Shown here: one piece after another, positions 23,260 through 31,756 of the stretch
Layout: the number at the start of each line of letters is the position of its first letter
Numbering within the stretch: position 1 is the stretch's first letter
Origin: Rhodospirillaceae bacterium
Lineage (GTDB): Bacteria > Pseudomonadota > Alphaproteobacteria > GCA-2721365
NCBI GenBank assembly: GCA_002721365.1
Contig: PBKC01000030.1
Span: 1-38,472 of the forward strand
DNA length: 38,472 nucleotides
Reading direction: 5' to 3'
Program-made: the position numbers and the translations under genes
The notes under the pieces: model-generated
What the model was told of the DNA's origin: nothing
Seen by the model: the letters and a program-made list of their open reading frames with translations, nothing else
The model's database searches: none

Positions 23260-25665
23260 TCAGAGGGGCGCTTTGATCGTCGCCCCCGCCTCAAGGGAAT
23301 AGTCGCTGTCGAAAATCCGCACCCGCATCTCCGGCGCCACGGACGTCGCGGCAGTAAGTTCCAGCGTGCCGTCGGCGATCTGGAGCCGCAGGGAATGGCC
23401 GCGATAGCGGAGCTTCAGACAGAGCTTGGTCAGCCCCTCAGGAAGCGCGGGGTTCAACCGCAGCACGTCCGACCGGGTCTCGATGCCGGTATAGCCGCGC
23501 TGAATCAGATCGACGGTGCCGGCCATGGCGCCGAGATGGATGCCTTCGGCGGTCGTGCCGCCCTGGGTGTCGCTGACGTCGCTCAGCAGCGCTTCCTCGA
23601 ACAGAGACCAGGACCGCGCGCGATCGGACCGCGCCAGCACCCATGAATGAACGACGCGGCTCAACGTCGAACCATGTGAGGTGCGCTGCGCGTAGTAGTC
23701 GATGTTCCGTCGAATCAGGTTGGAGTCGAACTGATAGCCCAGCCGTTCGATCAGCGCCGACAATTCCTCGGCGGTGAACAGGTAGAACAGCATCAGGGCG
23801 TCCGCCTGCTTCGACAGCTTGTAGCGGTTCGGGGTGTCGCCCTCGGCTTCCAGGATGCGGTCGAGGCGCTGAATGTCGCCGTACTTCTTGCGGTACCCTT
23901 CCCAGTCGAACTCGTCGAGATCGCCATAGCCATCGAACTGGCTGATGATCCCGCCGTCGTGGAAAGCGAGCCGCATCCTCTGCGTGATGTCACTCCACAG
24001 GGCGAACTCGTTCGAGTCCAGGCCCAACAGCTCGCATAGCTCGACCCTGCGCTCCTCCGGCAGAAGCTCCAGGACGTCGAGGGCGCGCTTCAGCACCCAG
24101 ACCGCCATCACATTGGTGTAGGCGTTGTCGTCGAGACCGGGCGCCGACGCTCCCGGATAGGCCGTGTGATACTCATCCGGCCCGACCACGCCCAAGATGC
24201 GGTACCGGCCTTCCTTCTCGTCGAAGCTCGCGATGCTCGCCCAGAAGCGGGCGATCTCCAGGATCATCTCGGCGCCGAAGGTCGCGAGGAACTGCAGATC
24301 CCCGCTGACCTCGTAGTACTGCCAGACGTTGTAGGCTACCGCCGAATTGATGTGGCGCTGAAGAAACGTGTTGTCCGGAAGCCAGCGACCCGATTGCGGG
24401 TTCAGATGCAGCACCTGGCTCTCTTCCCGGCCGTTGCTGCCGCTCTGCCACGGATACATCGCGCCGCGATAGCCATGGTCGCGCGCCGCCTTCCGGGCCT
24501 CGCCCAGGCGGCGATAGCGATATTTCAGCAGCGCCCGGGTGATCTCCGGCACCCGCAAATTCAGGAACGGGAAAATGAACAGCTCGTCCCAGAAGATGTG
24601 GCCGCGATAGGCCTCGCCGTGCAGACCGCGCGCCGGAACCCCGACGTCGAGCTCGATGGTGTTGAGCGACGCCGTCTGCAACAGATGGAAGATGTGCAGG
24701 CGAAGCACCATCTCGGTCCGGTGATCGGCGAGGGCCCCGTTGCCCTCGATATCGAGACCGAATCGGCGCCAGAGATGCTCCCAGCCCCGCGTATGGGACG
24801 CGAGAAGCGTCGCGAACCCCGGGGCGGTCTGAACGGCTTCCCGTGCCTCCATCCCCGCCTCGGCGATGGTGTCGTCGCGGCAGGTGAACAGGCCGACGAT
24901 CTTTTCGACGCGAAGCGGCACGCCTTCGTCGACCTGGGTGCGATGCAAGGTCGCGACGTAGCCCTGCTCCTCGAACAGGCGGGAGTCGGTGACGATGCGA
25001 CCGCCGTCAAGGAACAGGCAGGTCCGCGCCGCCTCGGCGACCTCCAGCCGGGACTGCGTGGTTCGCATCATCAGCCAGGCGATACCGTCACCGCCCGCAC
25101 CGCCGTCCACCCAGTCGAGATGCCGGCCGCTCAACGCCTTGTAGCGGTCGACACCCGCATTGGTGACCCGCCCGTCGATGGCGCTCTTGACCTCGATCTC
25201 CCCCGACCAGTTCTCGGGCGTCAGAATCATCTCGATCGCCGCCAGATGCGGCGATCCCATATGGACGATCCGCCGGGTGAGAAGCCGCGTCCGCCGGTCG
25301 GCCTCGTCGGTGAACAGGATTTCCCGCTCGAGGACGCCGCGCTTGAGGTCGAGGGTCTGGCGATAGTCGCCGATCTCGACGGCATCGAGGTCGAACCAGG
25401 CACCGTCGGCGTGACGAAAGGTCAGCGACAGCCAGTTCGGCATGTTGACGAGATCCTCGTTCTCGACGACATGGCCGCGGATCTCGGTCTTAAGACGGTT
25501 ATAGCCGCCGGCGAAATAGGTTCCCGGATAATGAACCGGGCCGGCGTCGACCGACTCCGCGGCGCCACGGGTCGCGAAGTAGCCGTTGCCGAGGGTGCAG
25601 AGGGCCTCGCGCAGGCGCTCCTGCTCAGGGTCGAAGTGATCGTATTCGAGCGTCCAGACGCTCAC
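23260..25665 (-). CDS. Glycoside hydrolase family 65 protein (trehalose/disaccharide phosphorylase or hydrolase)
   Basis: 801 residues covering the three GH65 parts: an N-terminal beta-sandwich starting WTLEYDHFDPEQERLREALC, a central (alpha/alpha)6 barrel, and a short C-terminal beta domain. The general acid is Glu498 in VGPDEYHT. RGHIFWDELFIFPF and HGSTLSRVVHSW are in place; the latter contains the Ser/Thr residues that hold phosphate in the phosphorylases. It overlaps the HAD-OtsB gene by 4 nt. In Mycobacterium OtsB1 the HAD, OtsB and GH65 modules occur in one chain, so this pair looks like the split version. Trehalose or trehalose-6-phosphate is the likeliest substrate; kojibiose or maltose are alternatives. 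Confidence 0.88.
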   Translation of the reverse strand: MSVWTLEYDHFDPEQERLREALCTLGNGYFATRGAAESVDAGPVHYPGTYFAGGYNRLKTEIRGHVVENEDLVNMPNWLSLTFRHADGAWFDLDAVEIGDYRQTLDLKRGVLEREILFTDEADRRTRLLTRRIVHMGSPHLAAIEMILTPENWSGEIEVKSAIDGRVTNAGVDRYKALSGRHLDWVDGGAGGDGIAWLMMRTTQSRLEVAEAARTCLFLDGGRIVTDSRLFEEQGYVATLHRTQVDEGVPLRVEKIVGLFTCRDDTIAEAGMEAREAVQTAPGFATLLASHTRGWEHLWRRFGLDIEGNGALADHRTEMVLRLHIFHLLQTASLNTIELDVGVPARGLHGEAYRGHIFWDELFIFPFLNLRVPEITRALLKYRYRRLGEARKAARDHGYRGAMYPWQSGSNGREESQVLHLNPQSGRWLPDNTFLQRHINSAVAYNVWQYYEVSGDLQFLATFGAEMILEIARFWASIASFDEKEGRYRILGVVGPDEYHTAYPGASAPGLDDNAYTNVMAVWVLKRALDVLELLPEERRVELCELLGLDSNEFALWSDITQRMRLAFHDGGIISQFDGYGDLDEFDWEGYRKKYGDIQRLDRILEAEGDTPNRYKLSKQADALMLFYLFTAEELSALIERLGYQFDSNLIRRNIDYYAQRTSHGSTLSRVVHSWVLARSDRARSWSLFEEALLSDVSDTQGGTTAEGIHLGAMAGTVDLIQRGYTGIETRSDVLRLNPALPEGLTKLCLKLRYRGHSLRLQIADGTLELTAATSVAPEMRVRIFDSDYSLEAGATIKAPL

Positions 25666-27230
25666 GCCGCCGCCTCCCCGAGACGATCCCCGACCGCGCG
25701 CAGCAGTTTCCGCACCTCGTCGGTTCCGTTGAGGACATACGTCGCCAGCGTCGAATCCGTCTCATCGTCCCGCACCAGGATTCCAACGCCGATGCCCGAC
25801 AGGGCGCGGAAAGCATCCTCGTCGGTTTCGTCGTCGCCGATATAGACCGGCAGATGGCTTGTCGCGTCGAGGCCGAGAGCATCCAGCATCCACAGCACCG
25901 CCCGTCCCTTGTCCCAGTCGATCGCCGGACGAAGCTCGAAGATCATCTTGCCGCCGGTCTTGCGCAGGTCGTGATGATCGGCGAGCGCCGCGTCGACGGC
26001 CGCTTCCACCTTGGGCCAGTCGTCCGGCGCCGCCCGGCGGTAGTGGACGGCGACGGCGTAGCGCTTCCGTTCGACCTGGGCGCCCTCGATCGCGGCGACC
26101 GCCTTTCCCAGCGCCCCCTCGACCGCATCGAGGGACCGAAGGAAGCGATGGCCCTCCGGATGCTCATGGCGCCAGCCATCCGGTCCCGCGAGGTCGAAGC
26201 CGTGGCTGCCGGCGTAGTAAAGCCGGTCGAGACCGACGCGCTTGCGCACGTCCGCGAGGTCACGCCCGCTGACGATCGCCACCGTGGCCCGGGCCGCCAA
26301 GGCAGTCAGCGCTTCGCGCATCGCGGCGGACAGCACGGCATCCTCGGGCCGTTCGACGATCGGCGTCAGGGTGCCGTCATAGTCGAGGAAGAACACCGGG
26401 CTCCGGGCACCGGCCTTCGAGAACAGGGAATCGATCTGGTCGAGCGCTACGGGCAGGTCCGCGGCAAGCTTCTGCGGATGAGCGTCGCTGGTCACTGGAA
26501 TCTCCGAAAAGGCATGAACGACGACGTCGGCGCCGTTCTCTATGAGTGCCCTTTCGGAGCCGTTCCGAGCAACCCCAATGACACAGCCGAACCCGCCGGC
26601 GCGGCCGGCCCGGACGCCGGCCACCGCATCCTCGGCAACCACCGCTTGGGACGGTTCGACGTGCAGGCGACGCGCGGCTTCGAGAAAAAGATCAGGGGCG
26701 GGCTTTCCCCGCAGCCCCGATCCGGCGAGATCGTTGCCGTCCACCCTTTCCGAGAACAGCGCGGTTATGCCGGCTGACTTCATGATCGACGCACCGTTGC
26801 GGCTCGACGTCACGATCGCCGTCCGTACACCCAGGTCATGCAACGTCTCGACGAAGGGAACGGCATCAGCGAAGACTTCGACCCCGTAGCGTTCGATCAT
26901 CGCATGGAAGACGTCGTTCTTCCGGTTGCCGAGCCCGCAGACCGTCTCGGCGTCCGGCGAATCGTGCGGGGTGCCGCGTGAAAGCCGGATCGACCGCGAC
27001 TCGAGGAAACTCGCTACGCCGTCATAGCGCGGCTTGCCGTCGACATAAGTGAGATAATCCTCCCTGGTGAACGACCCGCCCGCACCCTTTCGGGTTTCGA
27101 GATAGGCATCGAACATCGTTTTCCAGGACTCGAAGTGGCGCTTGGCCGTGTCGGTGATGACGCCGTCGAGATCGAAGATCACGGCGCGAAACCGGCCATT
27201 CTTCAGTGCTTCTGCGAGCCGTGAGAACAT
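25662..27230 (-). CDS. HAD (beta-phosphoglucomutase-like) / trehalose-6-phosphate phosphatase fusion
   Basis: 522 residues in two HAD domains. Domain 1 (about 1-245) matches beta-phosphoglucomutase: Asp20 nucleophile and Asp22 in FDLDGVITDTAKRHFESWK, with Thr28 and His32, RKND, TSSRNG, GKPAPD and AEDAVAGV. Domain 2 (about 270-520) matches OtsB: Asp283 and Asp285 in FFLDYDGTLTPI, SGRDLADV, the GSHGFDL segment, and YIGDDETDEDAF. It would release trehalose from trehalose-6-phosphate and isomerise beta-glucose-1-phosphate made by the GH65 partner. No trehalose-phosphate synthase is in the window. First gene of the five-gene operon; its upstream region has an FNR-like site. Confidence 0.88.
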   Translation of the reverse strand: MFSRLAEALKNGRFRAVIFDLDGVITDTAKRHFESWKTMFDAYLETRKGAGGSFTREDYLTYVDGKPRYDGVASFLESRSIRLSRGTPHDSPDAETVCGLGNRKNDVFHAMIERYGVEVFADAVPFVETLHDLGVRTAIVTSSRNGASIMKSAGITALFSERVDGNDLAGSGLRGKPAPDLFLEAARRLHVEPSQAVVAEDAVAGVRAGRAGGFGCVIGVARNGSERALIENGADVVVHAFSEIPVTSDAHPQKLAADLPVALDQIDSLFSKAGARSPVFFLDYDGTLTPIVERPEDAVLSAAMREALTALAARATVAIVSGRDLADVRKRVGLDRLYYAGSHGFDLAGPDGWRHEHPEGHRFLRSLDAVEGALGKAVAAIEGAQVERKRYAVAVHYRRAAPDDWPKVEAAVDAALADHHDLRKTGGKMIFELRPAIDWDKGRAVLWMLDALGLDATSHLPVYIGDDETDEDAFRALSGIGVGILVRDDETDSTLATYVLNGTDEVRKLLRAVGDRLGEAAA

Positions 27231-27642
27231 TTCGGCTTATCCGTCGGCTGTCTGCCGCCTGCTAATTGGCCCCCGGGACTCGTTGGCCAGGTTCTCCAGA
27301 TATGAAGCCGGCTGCATTGATCCAAGTCACAGCAGCGAAAGCCTTGTCCGGCCGTGAAGGCCGGTACCCGCATCGGACCGCATCCAGCGGACGATGAAAC
27401 GGCGCCCTCCCGAGGAGACGGAGAGGTAACCCGCGATATGCCTTCACCTCGAACGGAAGGCCGAGCCCCGGCATGCGTACGGTCTTTCCCGCTCTTTATC
27501 GGGAAGGACGTTTGGCGCACACCAGCGGTTGCCGACAGGCGAGGGCCTGCGGAAGCCGATAAAGACGATGTCTACGCGGCGATTCCCGTTTCGGGGCTAA
27601 GGCGAAGGCGGCGAAGCCGGCTCGAGTCGCGTGTGACGCCGA
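27231..27642. other. Intergenic region upstream of the carbon operon
   Basis: A 412-nt gap. It contains the FNR-like site at 27317-27330, a CCGGCC-GTGAA-GGCCGG hairpin (27348-27364) and a weak TTCCCG/CGGGAA dyad near 27487. I see no convincing gene, although short frames exist on both strands. Confidence 0.55.
27317..27330 (-). promoter_or_regulatory. FNR/FixK-like site upstream of the HAD-OtsB operon
   Basis: Plus-strand reading TTGATCCAAGTCAC; the left half-site is perfect and the right one is 3 of 5 (8 of 10 overall against TTGAT-N4-ATCAA). GTCA-type right halves are common in alphaproteobacterial FixK/FnrL boxes. It lies about 90 nt before the first ATG of the minus-strand operon, a spacing that would allow activation. 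No clear -10 element was found at the ideal distance. Confidence 0.45.
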
Positions 27643-27861
27643 TCAGGACTGCTGGCCGGTCGTCCAGCCGATGATCCGGCTCGGACCGCTGGCATTCAGC
27701 ACTTCGGGGGTCACGTGGACGGCCTCGATATCGCTTTGGTCGGGCACGATCGAACGCGCCTCTTCCTCTCTGTCCGCGACGACCAGCCACACCCGGCGCG
27801 ACGACATATGCCCTGCCGGCATCTTCACCGTCACTTCGAACAAGCGCTTCGGCGCCGTCAT
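27643..27861 (-). CDS. Small hypothetical protein
   Basis: 72 residues, not recognised. The start is well supported: GGGAGG lies 5 nt before the ATG. The sequence has a short strand-rich first half (RLFEVTVKMPAG, RRVWLVVADREEEA) and a second half with HVTPEVLNASGPSRIIGW, like a small ferredoxin-like alpha/beta fold. No signal peptide, Cys motif or membrane span. It stands alone between the ParA gene (205 nt away) and the carbon operon (412 nt away). Codon use is normal for the window. Confidence 0.65.
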   Translation of the reverse strand: MTAPKRLFEVTVKMPAGHMSSRRVWLVVADREEEARSIVPDQSDIEAVHVTPEVLNASGPSRIIGWTTGQQS

Positions 27862-28066
27862 CTGGTCCTCCCGATTTCCACTACCTGCATGACTCGGTGA
27901 TTTCGTCTATTCACGGTAGTCGCATAGGCGGCGGCACACGCCACAGGCATCCTATCGTCCTGACGAATTACAACGAGAAAGAGATAATAGCACGGTTCCG
28001 TTATCGGACCATGACAGTGTGGGCGACCTATGACTTTTTACTGCGGCCGCCGGATATAGCCGGGAG

Positions 28067-28693
28067 TCAGTCCTGACTCTCGATGTAACGGAGCAGCGGC
28101 AGCCAGTCCTCCCGCAGCCCCTCGGCCCGCTTTCCCGACAGGTCGAACAGCCCCTGCCCCCGGAAGGCGGCTTCCGAATAGACGGCGCTTTCGCGAACGC
28201 GCGCCACCACCGCGTGCCCCAGAGTCTCGAGGAAGCTGTCGAGCCGGGTCGCGGCACGGGTCCGCAGCCGGACCCGGTTCCCGACTCCCGCGACCGGCTT
28301 GCGGTTCTTACGGATCGGCTTCAGATCGTCGAGAGTCTTGAGAAAGCGGCGAGTCGCCGCCTCGTCGAACGCCGAGGGCTGCAGGGGCAGGACGACGACG
28401 TCGGCCATCGCCAGCAGATCCTTGACCTGCGTCCGCTTGAGCGCGGCCGGCGCATCGATGATCAGGCGCATCGTCCCCTTGGGCGCCGAGTCGATTTCCT
28501 TGGTCCAGTCGAGGGGCGCGATCGACGGCAGCGCATCCGACCGCCGCTTGACCCAGTCGAGGCTGCTCTTCTGGCGGTCCGCGTCAGCCAGTGCCGTCGC
28601 CAACCCGCCCGCAGCGAAAGCGGCGGCGAGGTTGGTCGCAACGGTTGTCTTGCCGCAACCGCCTTTGCTGTTCGCCACCAATATCGAGAGCAT
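28067..28693 (-). CDS. ParA/MinD-type ATPase
   Basis: 208 residues. The deviant Walker A is SKGGCGKTTVATNLA with the signature early Lys. The Walker A' region reads ALADADRQKSSLDW, and a Walker-B-like LIIDAPAAL follows. It is short, without an N-terminal helix-turn-helix, so it resembles orphan ParA-like positioning ATPases rather than plasmid ParA. No ParB or centromere repeats are nearby. It lies 6 nt downstream of the CHAD gene and is presumably cotranscribed. A role in placing polyphosphate granules or another cargo is a guess from that pairing. Confidence 0.87.
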   Translation of the reverse strand: MLSILVANSKGGCGKTTVATNLAAAFAAGGLATALADADRQKSSLDWVKRRSDALPSIAPLDWTKEIDSAPKGTMRLIIDAPAALKRTQVKDLLAMADVVVLPLQPSAFDEAATRRFLKTLDDLKPIRKNRKPVAGVGNRVRLRTRAATRLDSFLETLGHAVVARVRESAVYSEAAFRGQGLFDLSGKRAEGLREDWLPLLRYIESQD

Positions 28694-28699
28694 CGCTCC

Positions 28700-30289
28700 T
28701 CATCCTCGCCCGTCGGCCCAGAACACCGGCGCCCCGAGAAAGCTCTTCCAGCCGGCATTCAATCGAGGTTCGAGCTCGGCCGCAACGCAGGCGTACCATC
28801 CGGTGACGACCCCGATGGCGATCCGCTGCGGCTCGTCCGCCTCAGGCCGGGCGCCGAGGATCGCCAACAGCCGCTCGGCCGTCGCTATGTCGTTGAGATG
28901 GCCCAATTCTTCTTGAAATCCGGCCATCGCCCGGCCATAGGCGACGGCACGTTTCCGCGGATAGAGCGACGAAAAAAATTCCGTCGCGTAGCGCAGTTTC
29001 TTGACCGCGATCCGCACGCGATGCCGATCGGCGGAGGCGAGATGAACGAATCGCCGCCCTCGCTTCCGGACCTTGCTATGGCGTTCGTCGAGCAGGTGAT
29101 GGGCGTAGTCTCGGAGATGTCCGCCGCGCAGCAGTCGCGCCTCCGGCGAGGGCGACCAGAGGGACCCGCTTTCCAACGCTTCACCCAGCCGCATGAGCAA
29201 TGCCGCGTAACGCGGCGCGGTCATCGCCTCGTGCAATGAAAGATAGCCTTCGCGCCGGACCGTTTCGGCTGCCTCGGCAAGGTTCCCCAACCCGACGATG
29301 TCGGGACAGGCGTCGCGCACCGGCGGCAGAAGCTCGCTCAGGAAAACGTCCCAGTCGCGGGCGGGACCGGTCCGCCCTGCCAGCCAACCGATTTCGGTCC
29401 GGAACCGATCGAGCTGGGCCGGGGCGATGATGGGAGCGAACAGCGTGAAGAGCGACCGGAGGCGACGCAGGGCGACCCTAAGCTGATGCACGCCTTCGGG
29501 ATCCCGTCCGTCGAGCGCCGACGCTTCGTTCCGGGTCCAGTGATCCACGCAAGCGCGGATCAGCATGTCGGCCCCTTCCTCGACGCCGATGTCGGCCGGG
29601 AGGGCGGTCTTTGCGGCCTTGACCGGCGCTGGAACAGTCTGCTCGGGCGCGGCGGGCTGGACCAGCCGATCGACCTTGAGCGGTGCCATGTCGTGGAGCA
29701 CCAGTGCGCGGTCGGGAAGCAGCCATGCGGTATCCGCCTCGCCGACCAGCTCGATCGTCGCCAAGGGGCGCACGCCATCGGCATCCTCCACCTCGCCCTC
29801 TTCGACGATCAGCGTCGCACGCCCGCCGCCGCGCGGCCCGAGCATGAAGCCGCGCGCCCGGTTGAGCCGCGCCAGAGCGACGGGGCGCAGATCGCCCGGA
29901 AGGACCAGTCCCAGGCGTTCGCGCAGGTCGGGATCGTCGATAGCCGATAGATCGGGCTCGCCGCTGCGCAGGCGTGTCGACCACACCGACCGCCGCACGA
30001 CCCCGAACGGATCGATTCCCGCCATGACCACCCGCTGCAGGCGAACCGGCCCGCGCATATCGACCTGCACCGAGATGCCGCGCCGGGCGAGCCTCTTGTC
30101 GGCCACGTCGAAGAACGTTCTGGTCAGGGGACGCCATCGCCCGTCCCATGCCAGCAGATTGCGGTCTTGGGCGGTAACTGCCACGGCGGCGACATCGGCC
30201 GGCGTCGCCGCTAGCCGCAGTGCCGCCTCACGACGCGGCGAAATCGGGTTCACCACCGCGTCCGGCGACACATCCAGTCCGAAATCCAA
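28700..30289 (-). CDS. CHAD-domain protein with degenerate CYTH-like N-terminal half
   Basis: 529 residues from TTG, chosen because AGGAG lies 9 nt upstream. The C-terminal CHAD domain (about 255-510) has the expected helices with conserved His and basic residues: GVHQLRVALRRLRSLF, ARDWDVFLSEL, HRVRIAVKKLRYATEFF. CHAD domains bind polyphosphate. The first 220 residues follow a CYTH-like strand order (RTFFDVADKRLARRGISVQV, IELVGE) but the ExExK motif is missing at the N-terminus, where the text reads FGLDVS. Triphosphatase activity is therefore doubtful. It is upstream of, and probably cotranscribed with, the ParA-like gene. Confidence 0.85.
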   Translation of the reverse strand: MDFGLDVSPDAVVNPISPRREAALRLAATPADVAAVAVTAQDRNLLAWDGRWRPLTRTFFDVADKRLARRGISVQVDMRGPVRLQRVVMAGIDPFGVVRRSVWSTRLRSGEPDLSAIDDPDLRERLGLVLPGDLRPVALARLNRARGFMLGPRGGGRATLIVEEGEVEDADGVRPLATIELVGEADTAWLLPDRALVLHDMAPLKVDRLVQPAAPEQTVPAPVKAAKTALPADIGVEEGADMLIRACVDHWTRNEASALDGRDPEGVHQLRVALRRLRSLFTLFAPIIAPAQLDRFRTEIGWLAGRTGPARDWDVFLSELLPPVRDACPDIVGLGNLAEAAETVRREGYLSLHEAMTAPRYAALLMRLGEALESGSLWSPSPEARLLRGGHLRDYAHHLLDERHSKVRKRGRRFVHLASADRHRVRIAVKKLRYATEFFSSLYPRKRAVAYGRAMAGFQEELGHLNDIATAERLLAILGARPEADEPQRIAIGVVTGWYACVAAELEPRLNAGWKSFLGAPVFWADGRG

Positions 30290-30493
30290 CGAAGCGCTCT
30301 CCTCTCGCAGATCGCTGCACCGGCCACGGTATCACGCTGCGCTACGCCTAGCTTGCCAAACAGCAAGCCCCGCGAACATACGGAATTGCCCCTATATGAT
30401 CGAAAACACAGGTGAATCCGCGATATGCGCAGTTGCGCGCCACTGTTCTCGACGATAAGTTGTCTATTATCTGGCCAACTCCGGGTGGGGAAG

Positions 30494-30991
30494 ATGTTGG
30501 GCGTTATCAGAATCGGAAAGTTCGTCGCAGCAGTCGTCGCCGTCACGGCGCTCGCCGCCTGCAACGTCATCGAAGCGGACGCGCCCGACGCCGACCCGGT
30601 CACGGGTCTTGGCAAGTCCAGCGGCGGCCTGTTGGGTCAGACCTATGACGAACGTCTGGCGAAGGAAGTCGCCGATGCATCGGCGGTTTGCGCCAAGGAT
30701 GTCGGCGAGGTTCCCGGTACGATCGACCATGAGCTGTGCGTCTACACCGTGCTTGGCACGCCGCAGGTCGAACTGGCCGATTTCGCCGTTCCGGAGGATG
30801 GGCGGTGGGAGCCCATCATCTGGCTCGACAGCCAGTGGGGGGCTTTCCGGGCCTACCGGGCTCGGTTCGCGGCCTCCGAGGAGGGCCAGGGCGAGCTTAT
30901 GGTCCGCATGGCCGATTTCCTGGAGCGGCAGAAGACGCTTCTGGCGATGCGGGAAGGCATGATCCCGGTCGAACCCGAATCGGATTACTGA
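30494..30991 (+). CDS. Hypothetical lipoprotein
   Basis: 165 residues. The ATG at 30494 follows GGGGAAG. The signal peptide (basic IRIGK, hydrophobic FVAAVVAVTA) ends in the lipobox LAAC with Cys23, so a lipid-anchored envelope protein is predicted. Asp does not follow Cys23 (Asn does), which suits outer-membrane sorting by the general rule. The mature part has two further cysteines (VCAKD, ELCVYTV) that could form a disulphide, and a helical C-terminus (MVRMADFLERQKTLLAM). I do not recognise the family. TATTAT at 30465-30470 may be its -10 element; the -35 is poor. It is convergent with the glutathione transferase gene. Confidence 0.8.
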   Translation: MLGVIRIGKFVAAVVAVTALAACNVIEADAPDADPVTGLGKSSGGLLGQTYDERLAKEVADASAVCAKDVGEVPGTIDHELCVYTVLGTPQVELADFAVPEDGRWEPIIWLDSQWGAFRAYRARFAASEEGQGELMVRMADFLERQKTLLAMREGMIPVEPESDY

Positions 30992-31013
30992 TCCCCCGGA
31001 TTAACGGTCCCCA

Positions 31014-31658
31014 TCATCTGTCGGGCTGCGTCTCGCGCTCGGCATCCGTGATCCAGACCTTCATCGCCGGCAAGGCGTAGATCGCTTCGACGTATTCGGC
31101 GGCGAAGCCGGGGACATCGATGCCATAGGTCCGGAAACGGGTGGCGACCGGCGCGTACATCGCATCGGCGATCGAGAACTGTCCGAACAGCAGCGATCCG
31201 CCCGCACCGAATCGGTCGCGCGCCATCCGCCACAGGTCGACGATCCGATCGACGTCAGCCCGAACGTCGGGCGCAAGGCCGGGCACCTCGAACTGGCCGC
31301 AGATGTTCATCGGCAAGGCCTGCCTGAGGGCGCCGAACCCGGCATGCATCTCGGCGGCAATCGCACGGGCGAAGGCGCGCGCCACGGGATCGGCCGGCCA
31401 CAGCTTCGCATCCGGGAAGGTTTCAGCCACATACTCGCAGATCGCCAGCGACTCCCAGACCAGACGGTCACCATGACGCAAGACCGGCACCAGCCGCGCG
31501 GGCGCATAGTCACGAGCCAGCGTGTCCCGGAACGCGGGCGTCCGCATCTTCAGGTTCACTTCCTCGAACGGAATACCGGCCTGCTTCATCGCCAGCCACG
31601 GCCGGAGCGACCAGGACGACAGGTTCTTGTTCCCGACAGCGAGAATGAGCGAGGTCAT
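31014..31658 (-). CDS. Glutathione S-transferase family protein
   Basis: 214 residues. The N-terminal thioredoxin-like domain has a Ser-type active site (NKNLSSWSLRPWL) and the cis-Pro/ESLAI glutathione-binding pair (LVPVLRHGDRLVWESLAICEY). The C-terminal helical domain carries FGQFSIADAMYAPVATRF, the N-capping Asp motif of GSTs. The cytoplasmic substrate is unknown. It is divergent from the aminopeptidase gene across about 98 nt and convergent with the lipoprotein gene across 22 nt. Confidence 0.9.
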   Translation of the reverse strand: MTSLILAVGNKNLSSWSLRPWLAMKQAGIPFEEVNLKMRTPAFRDTLARDYAPARLVPVLRHGDRLVWESLAICEYVAETFPDAKLWPADPVARAFARAIAAEMHAGFGALRQALPMNICGQFEVPGLAPDVRADVDRIVDLWRMARDRFGAGGSLLFGQFSIADAMYAPVATRFRTYGIDVPGFAAEYVEAIYALPAMKVWITDAERETQPDR

Positions 31659-31756
31659 GGCCCTGTCTCCGAAGAATGAAATCGCCGTAGCGCTTTGCCC
31701 GACCGCCGCGGCGGCGCCATCATATAATGGAAACGCAACACGGAGGTGAGCGGCAA

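Noticed and set aside
24166..25845. A 559-codon plus-strand frame opposite the GH65 gene
   Set aside because: GH65 motifs are intact on the minus strand, and the plus frame shows no domain and crosses two real genes.
31727..31729. ATG as start of the aminopeptidase
   Set aside because: It overlaps TATAAT at 31723-31728 and lies upstream of the full GGAGGTGA site that serves the GTG at 31757.
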